DNA of 64,000 nucleotides from Neobacillus cucumis (lineage in GTDB: Bacteria; Bacillota; Bacilli; Bacillales; Cytobacillaceae), in the NCBI RefSeq assembly GCF_016908975.1, contig NZ_JAFBEX010000009.1, forward strand, positions 1 through 64,000, written 5' to 3'. Within the stretch, counting starts at the first letter, position 1, and every line of letters starts with the position of its first letter. Below the pieces are notes generated by a model. That model made no database searches. It was not told the DNA's origin and was given only the letters and a program-made list of their open reading frames with translations. Shown here one piece after another: positions 28,712-37,346 of the stretch. Both the position numbers and the translations under genes were made by a program.

Positions 28712-28752
28712 TAAAAGCAGCCGCTCATGTATTGATGGCGGCTGCTATTTTA
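28712..28752. terminator. Shared terminator of dsdA and the ArsB-like gene
   Basis: AGCAGCCGC/GCGGCTGCT stem between convergent genes. Confidence 0.85.
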
Positions 28753-30108
28753 TTTAACAAAAAAGATCAAAAGCCAAAAATACAAACTAATTAAAGTGAA
28801 AATTAGAGTTGGTGGAATGACCACTAAGGTCACTTTGATATATTCTAGCCAGGTTATCCGTATTTTACTTTTCTTTAATATGTGCATCCAAATCAAGGTT
28901 GCTAAAGTCCCAATTGGAAGAATAAGTGAACCAACATCACTGCCTATTATGTTGGCTAAGTAAACCGTTTTCATTAATAGAGGATCCAGTCCCATTTCCG
29001 TTAACGCCAGAGTAGACACCATTAATGCTGGGTGGTTGTTAAAAATGTTTGCTAAAAATGCCGTGATGACACCCATGGTTAAACTTGCGTGAATAAAACT
29101 GTCATGGACGAGTGGTTTTAAATTTTCGACTAAATAGGCCGTTAATCCGATATTGTGCAAGCCAAAAATTATAACGTACATACAGAAGGCGAAAATTAAA
29201 ATGTGCCAAGGTATTTTCTTTAGAACATCAGTTGGTTTCACTTTTAAATAAATCCATCTCCAAATTAATAGGAGCAGTGAACCACAAACTGCAACAAGGG
29301 ATACAGATACACCGATAAAAGATGCCACGAAAAGGCTAATTCTTACTATAAAAACAAAGATTAACATTTTAATCATTAATTTTTTTTGCTGGTCAAACAG
29401 GCTATCTGAGTTTTCTTGAAGTGGATGGAATGGTCGGTTTTTCTGCAGCGGAATGGAGTATGAGTGAAAACGGATTTCTGCAGGAATTCTTTTTTTGAAA
29501 ACGAGGTACAGTATATAGGATAAGAACAACAGACCGAGAACTCCTGGAACAAACATCATTTCCGTTTGAAGATAAAGGTCCAATCCTATAATTTTTAATG
29601 CAATGAGATTGACGATATTACTAACTCCAATCGGTGCACTTGAAGCAGTGGCAATTAACGCACCACTTAAAAGATAAGGTATTTTTTCTGAATTTTTTAA
29701 TTTTAAGTTATTTAATATTAAGATTAGTATGGGAGTTGTAATTAATATACTTCCATCGTTATTAAAAAATAATGTCATGAGAAAGCATAGCAGCAAAGTA
29801 TTCCAATATAATCTATAGCCAGACCCCTTTGAAAGTTTGAGCATAAGTGCGGCGGTCCAGCTGAAGAATCCTATGCTTTCAAGCACAATTGCCATAACTA
29901 TTGTGGCTATAATGGTAATGGCAGCCCCTGTTACTTTTGAACTGATGTCAAGCAAGTCCCCCGTCGATACACTACCGCTAAAAAATACGAGAACAGCTCC
30001 GATTGAGGCTGGGATTGCTTCGTTCATATTTTTGGGACGGATGAAAATCAGCACCATTGTAAGGACAAAAGCAAAAATCGTAATAATTACCGTCATTGGA
30101 TGATACAT
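28750..30108 (-). CDS. ArsB/NhaD-type membrane transporter
   Basis: The 452-aa protein has about 11-12 hydrophobic segments of the ion-transporter superfamily (ArsB, NhaD, SLC13). Signatures are FFNNDGSILITTPIL and FLANIFNNHPALM, two re-entrant-loop regions typical of ArsB. It resembles the B. subtilis YdfA type, annotated as a putative arsenite pump. No arsR or arsC is adjacent, so the substrate is uncertain. A TTG three bases upstream is an alternative start. Confidence 0.82.
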   Translation of the reverse strand: MYHPMTVIITIFAFVLTMVLIFIRPKNMNEAIPASIGAVLVFFSGSVSTGDLLDISSKVTGAAITIIATIVMAIVLESIGFFSWTAALMLKLSKGSGYRLYWNTLLLCFLMTLFFNNDGSILITTPILILILNNLKLKNSEKIPYLLSGALIATASSAPIGVSNIVNLIALKIIGLDLYLQTEMMFVPGVLGLLFLSYILYLVFKKRIPAEIRFHSYSIPLQKNRPFHPLQENSDSLFDQQKKLMIKMLIFVFIVRISLFVASFIGVSVSLVAVCGSLLLLIWRWIYLKVKPTDVLKKIPWHILIFAFCMYVIIFGLHNIGLTAYLVENLKPLVHDSFIHASLTMGVITAFLANIFNNHPALMVSTLALTEMGLDPLLMKTVYLANIIGSDVGSLILPIGTLATLIWMHILKKSKIRITWLEYIKVTLVVIPPTLIFTLISLYFWLLIFFVK

Positions 30109-30326
30109 CAAAATGAATTTACTCCCTTCATTTAGTTTCCCTCTTTATTTTTCCGTTTATATCCTTCTTGTCCTTTGCAATATAGTACGTCTAATAAGAA
30201 GGCTTGTTCTAAACGAATATCTCGGGTTTAATCAAATCAGCATTTATCTATATTTTTTTTTTATAAATTTATGTAGTTTTGAACTACCGTTTGGGGTTCA
30301 TAGTGAATTTATGATAAATAAAAAAA

Positions 30327-30353
30327 CCGATACATGAGGTATCGGCTTTTTTT
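30327..30353 (-). terminator. Terminator of the CotG-like gene
   Basis: CCGATAC-ATGAG-GTATCGG, with T-runs on both strands, lies 37 bp after the minus-strand stop. The rest of 30112-30389 shows nothing else. Confidence 0.78.
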
Positions 30354-30389
30354 AATATTCGAATAAAGGTAAAGCCCATCTCTCAGCTT

Positions 30390-31085
30390 TTACTTATCGC
30401 CTTTTGGTCCTGGTCCCTTATCTCCCTTTGGAAGTGGTGGTTTTGGTCCCGGTTTGACACCGACAGATCCATGGCCAGATCCGCTACCTGATCCGCTGCC
30501 AGATCCACTACCAGAACCGCTGCCAGATCCGCTACCTGATCCGCTACCTGATCCGCTACCTGATCCACTGCCGGATCCATGGCCAGATCCGCTGCCGGAT
30601 TTGCCAGATCCTTTGCCAGATCCACTGCCAGATTTGCCAGATTTGTTGCCGGATTTGCCAGATCCTTTGCCAGATCCGCTGCCAGATTTGCCAGATTTGT
30701 TGCCAGATTTGCCAGATCCTTTGCCAGATCCGCTGCCAGATTTGCCGGATTTGTTGCCTGACTTGTTACCAGATTTACCGGATTTATTGCCTGACTTGTT
30801 ACCAGATTTACCGGATTTATTGCCTGACTTGTTGCCAGATTTACCAGATTTGTTTCCTGACTTGTTGCCAGATTTGCCAGATTTATTGCCTGACTTGTTA
30901 CCAGATTTGCCAGATTTATTGCCTGACTTGTTACCAGATTTGCCGGATTTATTGCCTGACTTGTTACCAGATTTGTTGCCGCTATTATTTTTGTTACCCT
31001 TCATTTCTATAGGATTGTTAACAAGAAATTCAATAACTCCATTTTCTTGAGCCTGTGTTAACAATTCTTTCATCATTACGCTCAT
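30390..31085 (-). CDS. CotG-like Lys/Ser/Gly-repeat spore coat protein
   Basis: The 231-aa protein has a short N-terminal helix (MMKELLTQAQENGVIEFLV). About ten 8-11 residue repeats of SGNKSGNKSGK type follow, then GSGSGKGSGKSGNKSGK blocks, a pure GS stretch and a basic Pro/Lys tail. There is no signal peptide. B. subtilis CotG and CotB are Ser/Lys-repeat proteins phosphorylated by CotH; here a CotH homologue is divergently encoded 172 bp away, as for cotG-cotH in B. subtilis. The role as CotH substrate is therefore inferred from context and composition, not homology. Confidence 0.75.
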   Translation of the reverse strand: MSVMMKELLTQAQENGVIEFLVNNPIEMKGNKNNSGNKSGNKSGNKSGKSGNKSGNKSGKSGNKSGNKSGKSGNKSGNKSGKSGNKSGNKSGKSGNKSGNKSGKSGNKSGNKSGKSGSGSGKGSGKSGNKSGKSGSGSGKGSGKSGNKSGKSGSGSGKGSGKSGSGSGHGSGSGSGSGSGSGSGSGSGSGSGSGSGSGSGSGSGHGSVGVKPGPKPPLPKGDKGPGPKGDK

Positions 31086-31196
31086 TTTTCCACCACTTTC
31101 AAAATTTATTTATACAATGTTACTTTATGGGGAAATAGAATGATATGTAATAGGTAAACGCCCATTTTTTTACAATTAACCATTTGCCCATAAACG

Positions 31197-31226
31197 GCAC
31201 CAATGCATTCATGAGTGCATACAATT
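31197..31226 (+). promoter_or_regulatory. Possible SigK-type promoter of cotH
   Basis: CACC, about 17 bp, then CATACAATT resembles the late mother-cell SigK pattern (AC, N16-17, CATAnnnTA) with one mismatch in the -10. Tentative. Confidence 0.35.
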
Positions 31227-31257
31227 CTAAAAAATAGGTGCTATAGGGGTAATTAAA

Positions 31258-32328
31258 TTGGAAAAATATGAAATTATTATCAATCCAAAATTGTTAAACC
31301 AATTAGACAATGATATTTGGGCAAATGAGCATATGCCAGCCACACTAAAGATTGGTACCAATCAATATACAATAGGAATCACTTATCGAGGAGATTTAAT
31401 TAGAGAAAAGAAAAAAAAATCATATAATATCGTTTTTCAAAAACCTTTTCAAGTAAATGGAGCCCATGAGATCCATTTAAATGCTGAGTTCAGTGACAAA
31501 TCTCTTTGCCGTAACAAGCTTTCCCTAGACTTCTTTGACCGAATTGGTGTCATCTCCCCCCACTCCAAACATGTTCTTTTATATATTAATGGAGTTTGTA
31601 AGGGAATCTACCTAGAGCTAGAGTCCTTCGATCAATTTCTTTTACAAAAAAGAAAATTGCCGCTAGGTCCTATTATTTATGCCACTAATAATCGTGCAAA
31701 TTTCTCCCTGCTAACTCCTAAAAAGAAATTAAAAACCAAATTAACTGAGGGATATACAGTTAAATATGGTATTAAAAGCGATCTTGCAGCGGTAGAAAAA
31801 TTAGTCGCCATGACAAACACTTTAGGCAATGACCAGTTTGAAGAACAAATTACAACTGTGCTAAATGTTAATCAATATTTGACATGGCTTGCCGGAGTGG
31901 TTTGCACCCAAAATTTTGATGGCTTTATTCATAATTACGCACTATATCAAAATAGTGAAAATGATACTTTTGAAATTTCCCCTTGGGATTATGACGGAAC
32001 ATGGGGGAGAAATATACACGGAAAAAGATTAAGATATAACTATATTCCTATAACAGGATATAATACTCTAACAGCTAGATTACTCCATTTTCCTAAATTT
32101 AAAGAAGTATATCGAGATATACTTGCCTCATGTCTTGAAAATGATTTTACAACTGGGGCCCAAGAAGACATTTTAGAAAACCTTTTTCATCAATTAAAGC
32201 CCAATATTTATTTAGATCCGTTTATTAAAATAAATGCTGAAGACCTCGATAAAGAAAAGGACTATATTTTAGATTTCATTCAAAACAGAAATGCCTATTT
32301 AAAACAAGAAATGATAAAACTCCAGTGA
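31258..32328 (+). CDS. cotH: CotH-family spore coat protein kinase
   Basis: CotH proteins are atypical kinases that phosphorylate coat proteins and control outer-coat assembly. The 356-aa protein carries the family features: KSYNIVFQKPFQVNGAHEIHLNAEF-type N-lobe with RNKLSLDFF, LYINGVCKGIYLELE, and catalytic-loop residues NFDGF (D221) and SPWDYDGTWGR (D244, D246). The two Asp positions match the spacing of the essential Asp pair reported for B. subtilis CotH. The start is TTG 31258. Neighbours are a CotG-like repeat protein and three CotB-like proteins, reproducing the cotB-cotH-cotG linkage. Confidence 0.92.
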   Translation: MEKYEIIINPKLLNQLDNDIWANEHMPATLKIGTNQYTIGITYRGDLIREKKKKSYNIVFQKPFQVNGAHEIHLNAEFSDKSLCRNKLSLDFFDRIGVISPHSKHVLLYINGVCKGIYLELESFDQFLLQKRKLPLGPIIYATNNRANFSLLTPKKKLKTKLTEGYTVKYGIKSDLAAVEKLVAMTNTLGNDQFEEQITTVLNVNQYLTWLAGVVCTQNFDGFIHNYALYQNSENDTFEISPWDYDGTWGRNIHGKRLRYNYIPITGYNTLTARLLHFPKFKEVYRDILASCLENDFTTGAQEDILENLFHQLKPNIYLDPFIKINAEDLDKEKDYILDFIQNRNAYLKQEMIKLQ

Positions 32329-32334
32329 GGATGA

Positions 32335-32365
32335 GTATATGGTTGAATATCATATACTTTTTTTT
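32335..32365 (+). terminator. cotH terminator
   Basis: GTATATG/CATATAC hairpin followed by T8. Confidence 0.8.
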
Positions 32366-32479
32366 GCCTATTTTTTATCAAAATTATGAAAAAGGGCCTC
32401 TTTATTAGTACAACATCACCCCGTGATACATATAGATGCAGTGTAAATGTTTATTTAATTAAAGGAGGAAAAAACTTTT

Positions 32480-33061
32480 ATGGATAGAGAACTTATGAAC
32501 ATGCATGTGGGTAAAACAATTCGGGTAGATCGTGGCGGTCCGGAATCAAGAATCGGGAAATTACTTGCAGTATTTGAAGATTACTTTGTCCTCTTGACAG
32601 AAAGTGACGGCGTCGTCTACTACAAAACGAATCATGTCAGAAGTATCACTGAAAGTTCTAAAGATGCCATGAAATTAGGACTGAATATTCCTGACAATTT
32701 AGATTTCAAGTCCGCTGAAAACTTTCATAAACTTTTAGAAAGTATTAGATTTCAATGGGTAAGGATCAATCGGGATGGCGGTCAAGAGTCCTTAGAAGGT
32801 GTACTTAGTGACGCTAACAAACACTATGCTTCACTAATCGTCCAAGATGAAGTCGTCCGTTTTTCAATGAAGCATATTCGAAATATCAGCTATGGATTAA
32901 TGGTAGAAAGTCTAGGTAATGGCGGAGGTAGTAGCAGCACGAACAATAATTCTAATAATAATTCTAATAATAATTCTAATAACTCTAATAATTCAAAAAA
33001 TAATTCAAACAACAATAATAATAATAATCAAAGTGATGATAACGACGAAGATAATGATTAA
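32480..33061 (+). CDS. CotB-like spore coat protein with Asn-rich tail
   Basis: The 193-aa protein has two CotB-type modules in residues 1-145: IRVDRGGPESRIGKLLAVFEDY with VYYKTNHVRSI, and WVRINRDGGQESLEGVLSD with SMKHIRNI. The RGGPES motif is diagnostic of CotB. Where B. subtilis CotB has a Ser/Lys-rich CotH target, this one ends in an (N)nS tract and an acidic tail. Start follows AAAGGAGG. It is first of three CotB-like genes. Confidence 0.85.
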   Translation: MDRELMNMHVGKTIRVDRGGPESRIGKLLAVFEDYFVLLTESDGVVYYKTNHVRSITESSKDAMKLGLNIPDNLDFKSAENFHKLLESIRFQWVRINRDGGQESLEGVLSDANKHYASLIVQDEVVRFSMKHIRNISYGLMVESLGNGGGSSSTNNNSNNNSNNNSNNSNNSKNNSNNNNNNNQSDDNDEDND

Positions 33062-33068
33062 ACATTAT

Positions 33069-33093
33069 GTCGCTTCTCAAACAGAGAAGCGAC
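33069..33093 (+). terminator. Hairpin between two cotB-like genes
   Basis: GTCGCTTCTC-AAACA-GAGAAGCGAC, ten perfect pairs, without a T-run; more likely a weak attenuator or RNA-stability hairpin than a full terminator. Confidence 0.5.
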
Positions 33094-33120
33094 AAATTAT
33101 CTCATATAGGAGGATAACAC

Positions 33121-34413
33121 ATGGGATTGGAAAAGTTTACAGCTGCATTGGATTTACTGAAGGGTTTTCAAGTAAATCTTTATGTGGGTGAAGATATTTT
33201 TAAAGGAAAACTGATTGGAGTAGAAACGGATCATGTTGTCCTTGAAACAGATGATAAATATATTTTCTATTACAATATTGAAAAAATTCAAGCGGTCCTT
33301 AAAAATACGAGGCAGTTTATTCCTGTGGGAGCATCTGTTGAATTTCAAAAAACTCAAAGCTTACATGAACTTTTACATTCTTTTCACTATTCTTGGGTAA
33401 CGATTTTAAGCATTAATAAACAAAAATTTTACGGTGTTTTAAGTGAAATTGATGAAGACTTTGTTACGTTAATTAATGGCGAAGAGCGAATTTTAATTAA
33501 GGTAGCACAAATATCTAATATTCTAAAAGGCTTTGTTAAAGAAGAGCCTAAGAAAAAGAATCAAAAAAAATCAGATAGTAAAAATGAAACACAAGTTCAA
33601 AATCAAGATGAAGTAAAGGATAAAGGCGAGGAAAAAGAAGACGAAAAGGAAAAGGATACGGATAAAGAGAAAAACCAGAAAAAAGATACGGATAAAGATA
33701 AGGAGAAAAACCAGAAAAAGGATACGGATAAGTATAAGGAGAAAAACCAGAAAAAAGATAAGGATAAAGAAGATATTCCTTTTCAAGAACCGAAAGATTA
33801 TAAGTCAGTGACCTATTATAGTGGTTCTAGTGATAAAATGGCTAAATCCCAATCTAACAATGAAAAAGGCAATAAACAAAAAGACTCTACTATTATGGGG
33901 GTCGAAGAAAAGAAAGTTACGAAGTTATGGCCACTTCCAATCAAATTTGAATCAAGCTTAGAAGAAACAAAGGACTCCCCTCCTACAAATCAGAAGAAGC
34001 AAGATGAAAATGAATTTTTCAAAAACGAAATGAAAAAAACAAAAAATGAAATGGTCCAAAAAGAGAAGAAGAATGACGAAAGTAAAACTCAAGAAGTGAA
34101 TTCACAACATAAGTCTAACAAGGAAAGTAACCATTCATCTGGGAAATCATCATCTAAAAAAGAAAAGAAACAGGAAAAACCTCAAGAAACGACATCCACA
34201 TCAAAATCCGCTGTATCGGAATCAGCCGAATCAAATAAAAAAGAAACAGTTTATTCTTATAAATTTAATAATGATCCTCAAAAAGTGTGGAAACAAAAAG
34301 GGCAAGAAACCAAAGCCGTCAGTTTTAAAGAAGAACCCGTTACTCAAAATCAAGAAAGAAACTTCCCTTTTAACGGATGGCCTAGAAATAATAATCGAAC
34401 ATTCAGATTCTAA
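33121..34413 (+). CDS. CotB-like coat protein with long Lys/Asp/Glu-rich tail
   Basis: Residues 1-140 hold two CotB-like modules (VNLYVGEDIFKGKLIGVETD, WVTILSINKQKFYGVLSEID). They are followed by about 290 residues of highly charged low complexity with DKEKNQKKDTDK-type repeats and a Ser/Lys section (HSSGKSSSKKEKKQEK) that could be a CotH target. The extreme C-terminus is NGWPRNNNRTFRF, recalling the aromatic/basic end of B. subtilis CotB. RBS AGGAGG. Total 430 aa. Confidence 0.82.
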   Translation: MGLEKFTAALDLLKGFQVNLYVGEDIFKGKLIGVETDHVVLETDDKYIFYYNIEKIQAVLKNTRQFIPVGASVEFQKTQSLHELLHSFHYSWVTILSINKQKFYGVLSEIDEDFVTLINGEERILIKVAQISNILKGFVKEEPKKKNQKKSDSKNETQVQNQDEVKDKGEEKEDEKEKDTDKEKNQKKDTDKDKEKNQKKDTDKYKEKNQKKDKDKEDIPFQEPKDYKSVTYYSGSSDKMAKSQSNNEKGNKQKDSTIMGVEEKKVTKLWPLPIKFESSLEETKDSPPTNQKKQDENEFFKNEMKKTKNEMVQKEKKNDESKTQEVNSQHKSNKESNHSSGKSSSKKEKKQEKPQETTSTSKSAVSESAESNKKETVYSYKFNNDPQKVWKQKGQETKAVSFKEEPVTQNQERNFPFNGWPRNNNRTFRF

Positions 34414-34571
34414 TCGCTATCACCCTTTTATGAATTTAAATTTATCCTTTTCAAGACAAGCTTTTGGGCGGAATCACATATCCTCTTACAAATATGAGCT
34501 GGGCAGATTAAGCTCATTTAAATCAGCCCTTCTCTATTTGTATTTGGAAATACCAAAGAAAGGATGTGAGA

Positions 34572-35246
34572 ATGTCCGTGAAAATGAAAGAAAATATAGG
34601 TAAGTATATTAAACTAGAAATATCTGGTAAGAAATTCATTTTTGGATTACTAGTGGATATCGGGAGTGATTTATGGGTCATTTTTAACGGCAATGACTAC
34701 CTATATATCCCAACCATTCATATACAAAACTGGCAGTTCTTAAAACCATATGAAATTGATGAAATTAATTTTAATGATGAACCGGAACCGATTTATAATC
34801 ATAATGAAGAGATTTCATTGCGAAAAACCTTAACCGCTGCAAAAGGAATTTTCACAGAAATTTATGTAACAAGTAACCAAGCTATACATGGTTATATCAT
34901 TAGCATAATGAATAATTACTTTGTATTTTACTCACCAATTTACAAAACCATGTTTATATCCTTGAATCATTTAAAATGGTTAATCCCATATACGAATAAT
35001 CAGCGTCCTTATGGGTTAAGTAATGCGAGTCTGCCTGTAAGTCCAAGTAATCTTTCGTTTGCGAGGTCCTTTGAAGTTCAAATCGAAAAATTAATCGGAG
35101 AATTAATCGTATTTAATATTGGTGAAAACGAAAATGTTATTGGAAAAATCCAAACCATTAACAATAATTTTGTTGAATTGATTAGTGCTAAAGAAGATCC
35201 GATCTATATTAACCTCCACCATATTCAAACAGTGCATATGACATAA
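34572..35246 (+). CDS. CotB-like coat protein without repeat tail
   Basis: The 224-aa protein has three diverged CotB-like beta modules (YIKLEISGKKFIFGLLVDIG, EIYVTSNQAIHGYIISIMN, LIVFNIGENENVIGKIQTI), each ending in a hydrophobic-histidine strand such as INLHHIQTVHM. The tail found in its two upstream paralogues is missing. ATG 34572 follows AAAGGATGTGAG. It looks like tandem duplication of cotB with loss of the kinase-target segment. Confidence 0.75.
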   Translation: MSVKMKENIGKYIKLEISGKKFIFGLLVDIGSDLWVIFNGNDYLYIPTIHIQNWQFLKPYEIDEINFNDEPEPIYNHNEEISLRKTLTAAKGIFTEIYVTSNQAIHGYIISIMNNYFVFYSPIYKTMFISLNHLKWLIPYTNNQRPYGLSNASLPVSPSNLSFARSFEVQIEKLIGELIVFNIGENENVIGKIQTINNNFVELISAKEDPIYINLHHIQTVHMT

Positions 35247-35298
35247 TACCATTTTTTTGAGCTAATATGAAACAAGCTTTTTCTCTCATAAAATATTC

Positions 35299-35334
35299 AT
35301 ATGAAAAGAGTGTCTATTGGCACTCTTTTCATAT
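35299..35334 (+). terminator. Terminator of the cotB-like cluster
   Basis: Perfect 14-bp stem ATATGAAAAGAGTG/CACTCTTTTCATAT; the U-tract is poor. Confidence 0.72.
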
Positions 35335-35351
35335 TGCAATTGTGGTTAATA

Positions 35352-35363
35352 GTGACAGGCACC
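35352..35363. repeat. Dispersed palindrome GTGACAGGCACC
   Basis: A copy of the GGTGCCTGTCACC family lies directly after the terminator of candidate sRNA copy B. Confidence 0.8.
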
Positions 35364-35365
35364 AA

Positions 35366-35470
35366 AAAAGGACCTTTGAATAGAATTCAAAGGCCAAACA
35401 GAGAACTTAGTGGTCTAGGCTAAGCTCTCACAATTAGGAGGTCTAAACTCAGAAGAATTTAAACAAGTTC
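35366..35470 (-). ncRNA. Candidate small RNA, copy B
   Basis: On the minus strand this repeats copy A in order: GTTTAAATTCTT, TTTAGACCTCC, a hairpin with loop CCTAGACCA, and an ACCTTTG-type terminator (GGCCTTTGAAT/ATTCAAAGGTC, then T6). The stem here is GAGAGCTTAG/CTAAGTTCTC, ten pairs including one G-U, against GGCTTAG/CTAAGCC in copy A. Several pairs differ but stay complementary while the loop is identical. Confidence 0.62.
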
Positions 35471-35690
35471 ATATTACCATTTTCCGAATCTTCTATCAAC
35501 TATTTATTACTGTAAAGTAAGAAAGTGATTCTAAATACCTATTTTAAAATACCATTATCTCCCCCTATCAACTTCCTATTTTATTGAGCTTTCACTTAGA
35601 GAATGGTTTTCTTATAAATATGCCATATTAAAGGGAAAATAGAGTCTTACCTCTATACTAAATTATACTAAAAAACTTAAAATTTTTTTG

Positions 35691-35749
35691 TTGACAGACA
35701 TGTATATACAAGATAAAATGAAAACGTAAACACAACTTGTATATACAAG
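35691..35749 (+). promoter_or_regulatory. treP promoter with two TreR operators and a cre site
   Basis: TTGACA (35691) and TAAAAT (35714) are 17 nt apart. A TreR-type palindrome CATGTATATACAAG (35699-35712) fills the spacer and a second, CTTGTATATACAAG, is at 35736-35749. Between them TGAAAACGTAAACA (35719-35732) matches the CcpA cre consensus with one mismatch. Trehalose-6-phosphate induction and glucose repression are inferred. Confidence 0.85.
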
Positions 35750-35842
35750 ATGTAATGGATCCTGAAACCGTACACATGTATATAGAGTTACATTTTAATA
35801 GAGGGAAAATGGTCGTTAGACCATTTGTTAGGGGGAAAACAT

Positions 35843-37267
35843 ATGACGAAGTACACAGATCCTTCGAAAGAATTACTACAGCACATTGGCGGCAAAGAGA
35901 ACATTGCAGCGGTTACCCACTGTGTAACAAGAATGCGCTTTGTTTTGAACGATCCATCAAAAGCAAATGTAGAGAAAATTGAAGGGATCAAACTTGTAAA
36001 AGGTACATTTACGCAAGCGGGTCAATTCCAGGTTATCATCGGGAACGAAGTACCAAGTTTTTATAACGAATTTGTCAAAGTTGCTGGTGTGGATGGCACT
36101 TCCAAAGAAGAAGCCAAAAAAGCAGCAAAGCAAAATCAAAACTGGATTCAGCGCATGATGGGTCATTTAGCTGAAATCTTCACTCCGTTAATTCCTGCTC
36201 TTGTAGTCGGAGGTTTAATCCTTGGTTTCCGTAATATTATCGGTGACATTAAGCTATTAGATGATGGGACAAAAACCATTGTTGAAGTATCTCAATTTTG
36301 GTCCGGTGTTTACTCATTCCTTTGGCTGATAGGCGAAGCAATCTTCCACTTCCTTCCAGTCGGGATCACTTGGTCTGTGGCGAAGAAAATGGGTGCCTCT
36401 CAAATTCTAGGTATCGTTCTTGGTATTACTTTAGTTTCTCCACAATTATTAAATGCTTATGCTGTGGCAGGTGCAAAAGAAATTCCAACATGGGATTTTG
36501 GATTCGTACAAATTAAAATGATTGGTTACCAAGCACAAGTAATTCCTGCAATCTTAGCTGGTTTAACATTAGGATTCTTTGAAACAAGATTACGTAAGAT
36601 TGTTCCAAACTCAATTTCAATGATTGTCGTACCATTCTTTGCATTAGTTCCAACTGTTTTAATTGCGCACACCATCTTAGGACCTCTAGGTTGGAAAATC
36701 GGCGCTGGTATCTCTCATGTTGTTTACTCTAGCTTAACTTCATCATTCGGCTGGTTGTTTGCAGCAGTATTTGGATTCGCTTACGCTCCACTTGTTATCA
36801 CTGGTTTACATCATATGACAAATGCAATTGACCTTCAATTAGTAAGTCAATTTGGCGGGACAAACCTATGGCCAATGATTGCCCTATCCAACATCGCTCA
36901 AGGTTCAGCCGTTCTTGCAATGATCTTTATCAACCGTAAAAATGAAGAAGAAAAGCAAGTTTCAATCCCAGCAACCATTTCTTGTTACTTAGGTGTTACA
37001 GAACCAGCGATGTTCGGTATTAACCTGAAATACGGCTTCCCCTTCCTAGCAGCAATGCTTGGTTCCATGGTCGCTGCCGTGGTGTCAGTCGCTAGTGGCG
37101 TTATGGCTAACTCCATAGGTGTCGGCGGTCTGCCTGGTATTCTTTCCATTCAGCCAAAATATATGGGCATATTTGCAGTATGTATGTTGATTGCCATTGT
37201 AGTTCCATTCATCTTGACTACCATTTTTGCAAAAACAAGATTGAATAAGTCTAGGTTAACTAAATAA
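35843..37267 (+). CDS. treP: PTS trehalose-specific EIIBC component
   Basis: Imports and phosphorylates trehalose to trehalose-6-phosphate. The 474-aa protein has an N-terminal EIIB domain with phosphorylated Cys27 in THCVTRMRF, then an EIIC domain with about ten membrane segments (HLAEIFTPLIPALVVGG, GLHHMTNAIDLQL, YLGVTEPAMFGINL). There is no EIIA domain, so a shared glucose-type EIIA must serve it. ATG 35843 follows AGGGGGAAAAC. It is first gene of treP-treA-treR. Confidence 0.95.
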   Translation: MTKYTDPSKELLQHIGGKENIAAVTHCVTRMRFVLNDPSKANVEKIEGIKLVKGTFTQAGQFQVIIGNEVPSFYNEFVKVAGVDGTSKEEAKKAAKQNQNWIQRMMGHLAEIFTPLIPALVVGGLILGFRNIIGDIKLLDDGTKTIVEVSQFWSGVYSFLWLIGEAIFHFLPVGITWSVAKKMGASQILGIVLGITLVSPQLLNAYAVAGAKEIPTWDFGFVQIKMIGYQAQVIPAILAGLTLGFFETRLRKIVPNSISMIVVPFFALVPTVLIAHTILGPLGWKIGAGISHVVYSSLTSSFGWLFAAVFGFAYAPLVITGLHHMTNAIDLQLVSQFGGTNLWPMIALSNIAQGSAVLAMIFINRKNEEEKQVSIPATISCYLGVTEPAMFGINLKYGFPFLAAMLGSMVAAVVSVASGVMANSIGVGGLPGILSIQPKYMGIFAVCMLIAIVVPFILTTIFAKTRLNKSRLTK

Positions 37268-37346
37268 TTAGTACTCCTTAGAGGAGGGAGACCGTCTCCC
37301 TCCTTTTCCATATTAGATAAATCAAAATTTTAGGCGGGTGTTTAGT

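Noticed and set aside
30454-31050. Plus-strand 198-codon frame of Leu-Pro-Asp repeats opposite the CotG-like gene
   Set aside because: It is the antisense of the GNKSGK repeats. The minus-strand frame has the ribosome site, natural termini, terminator and cotH context.
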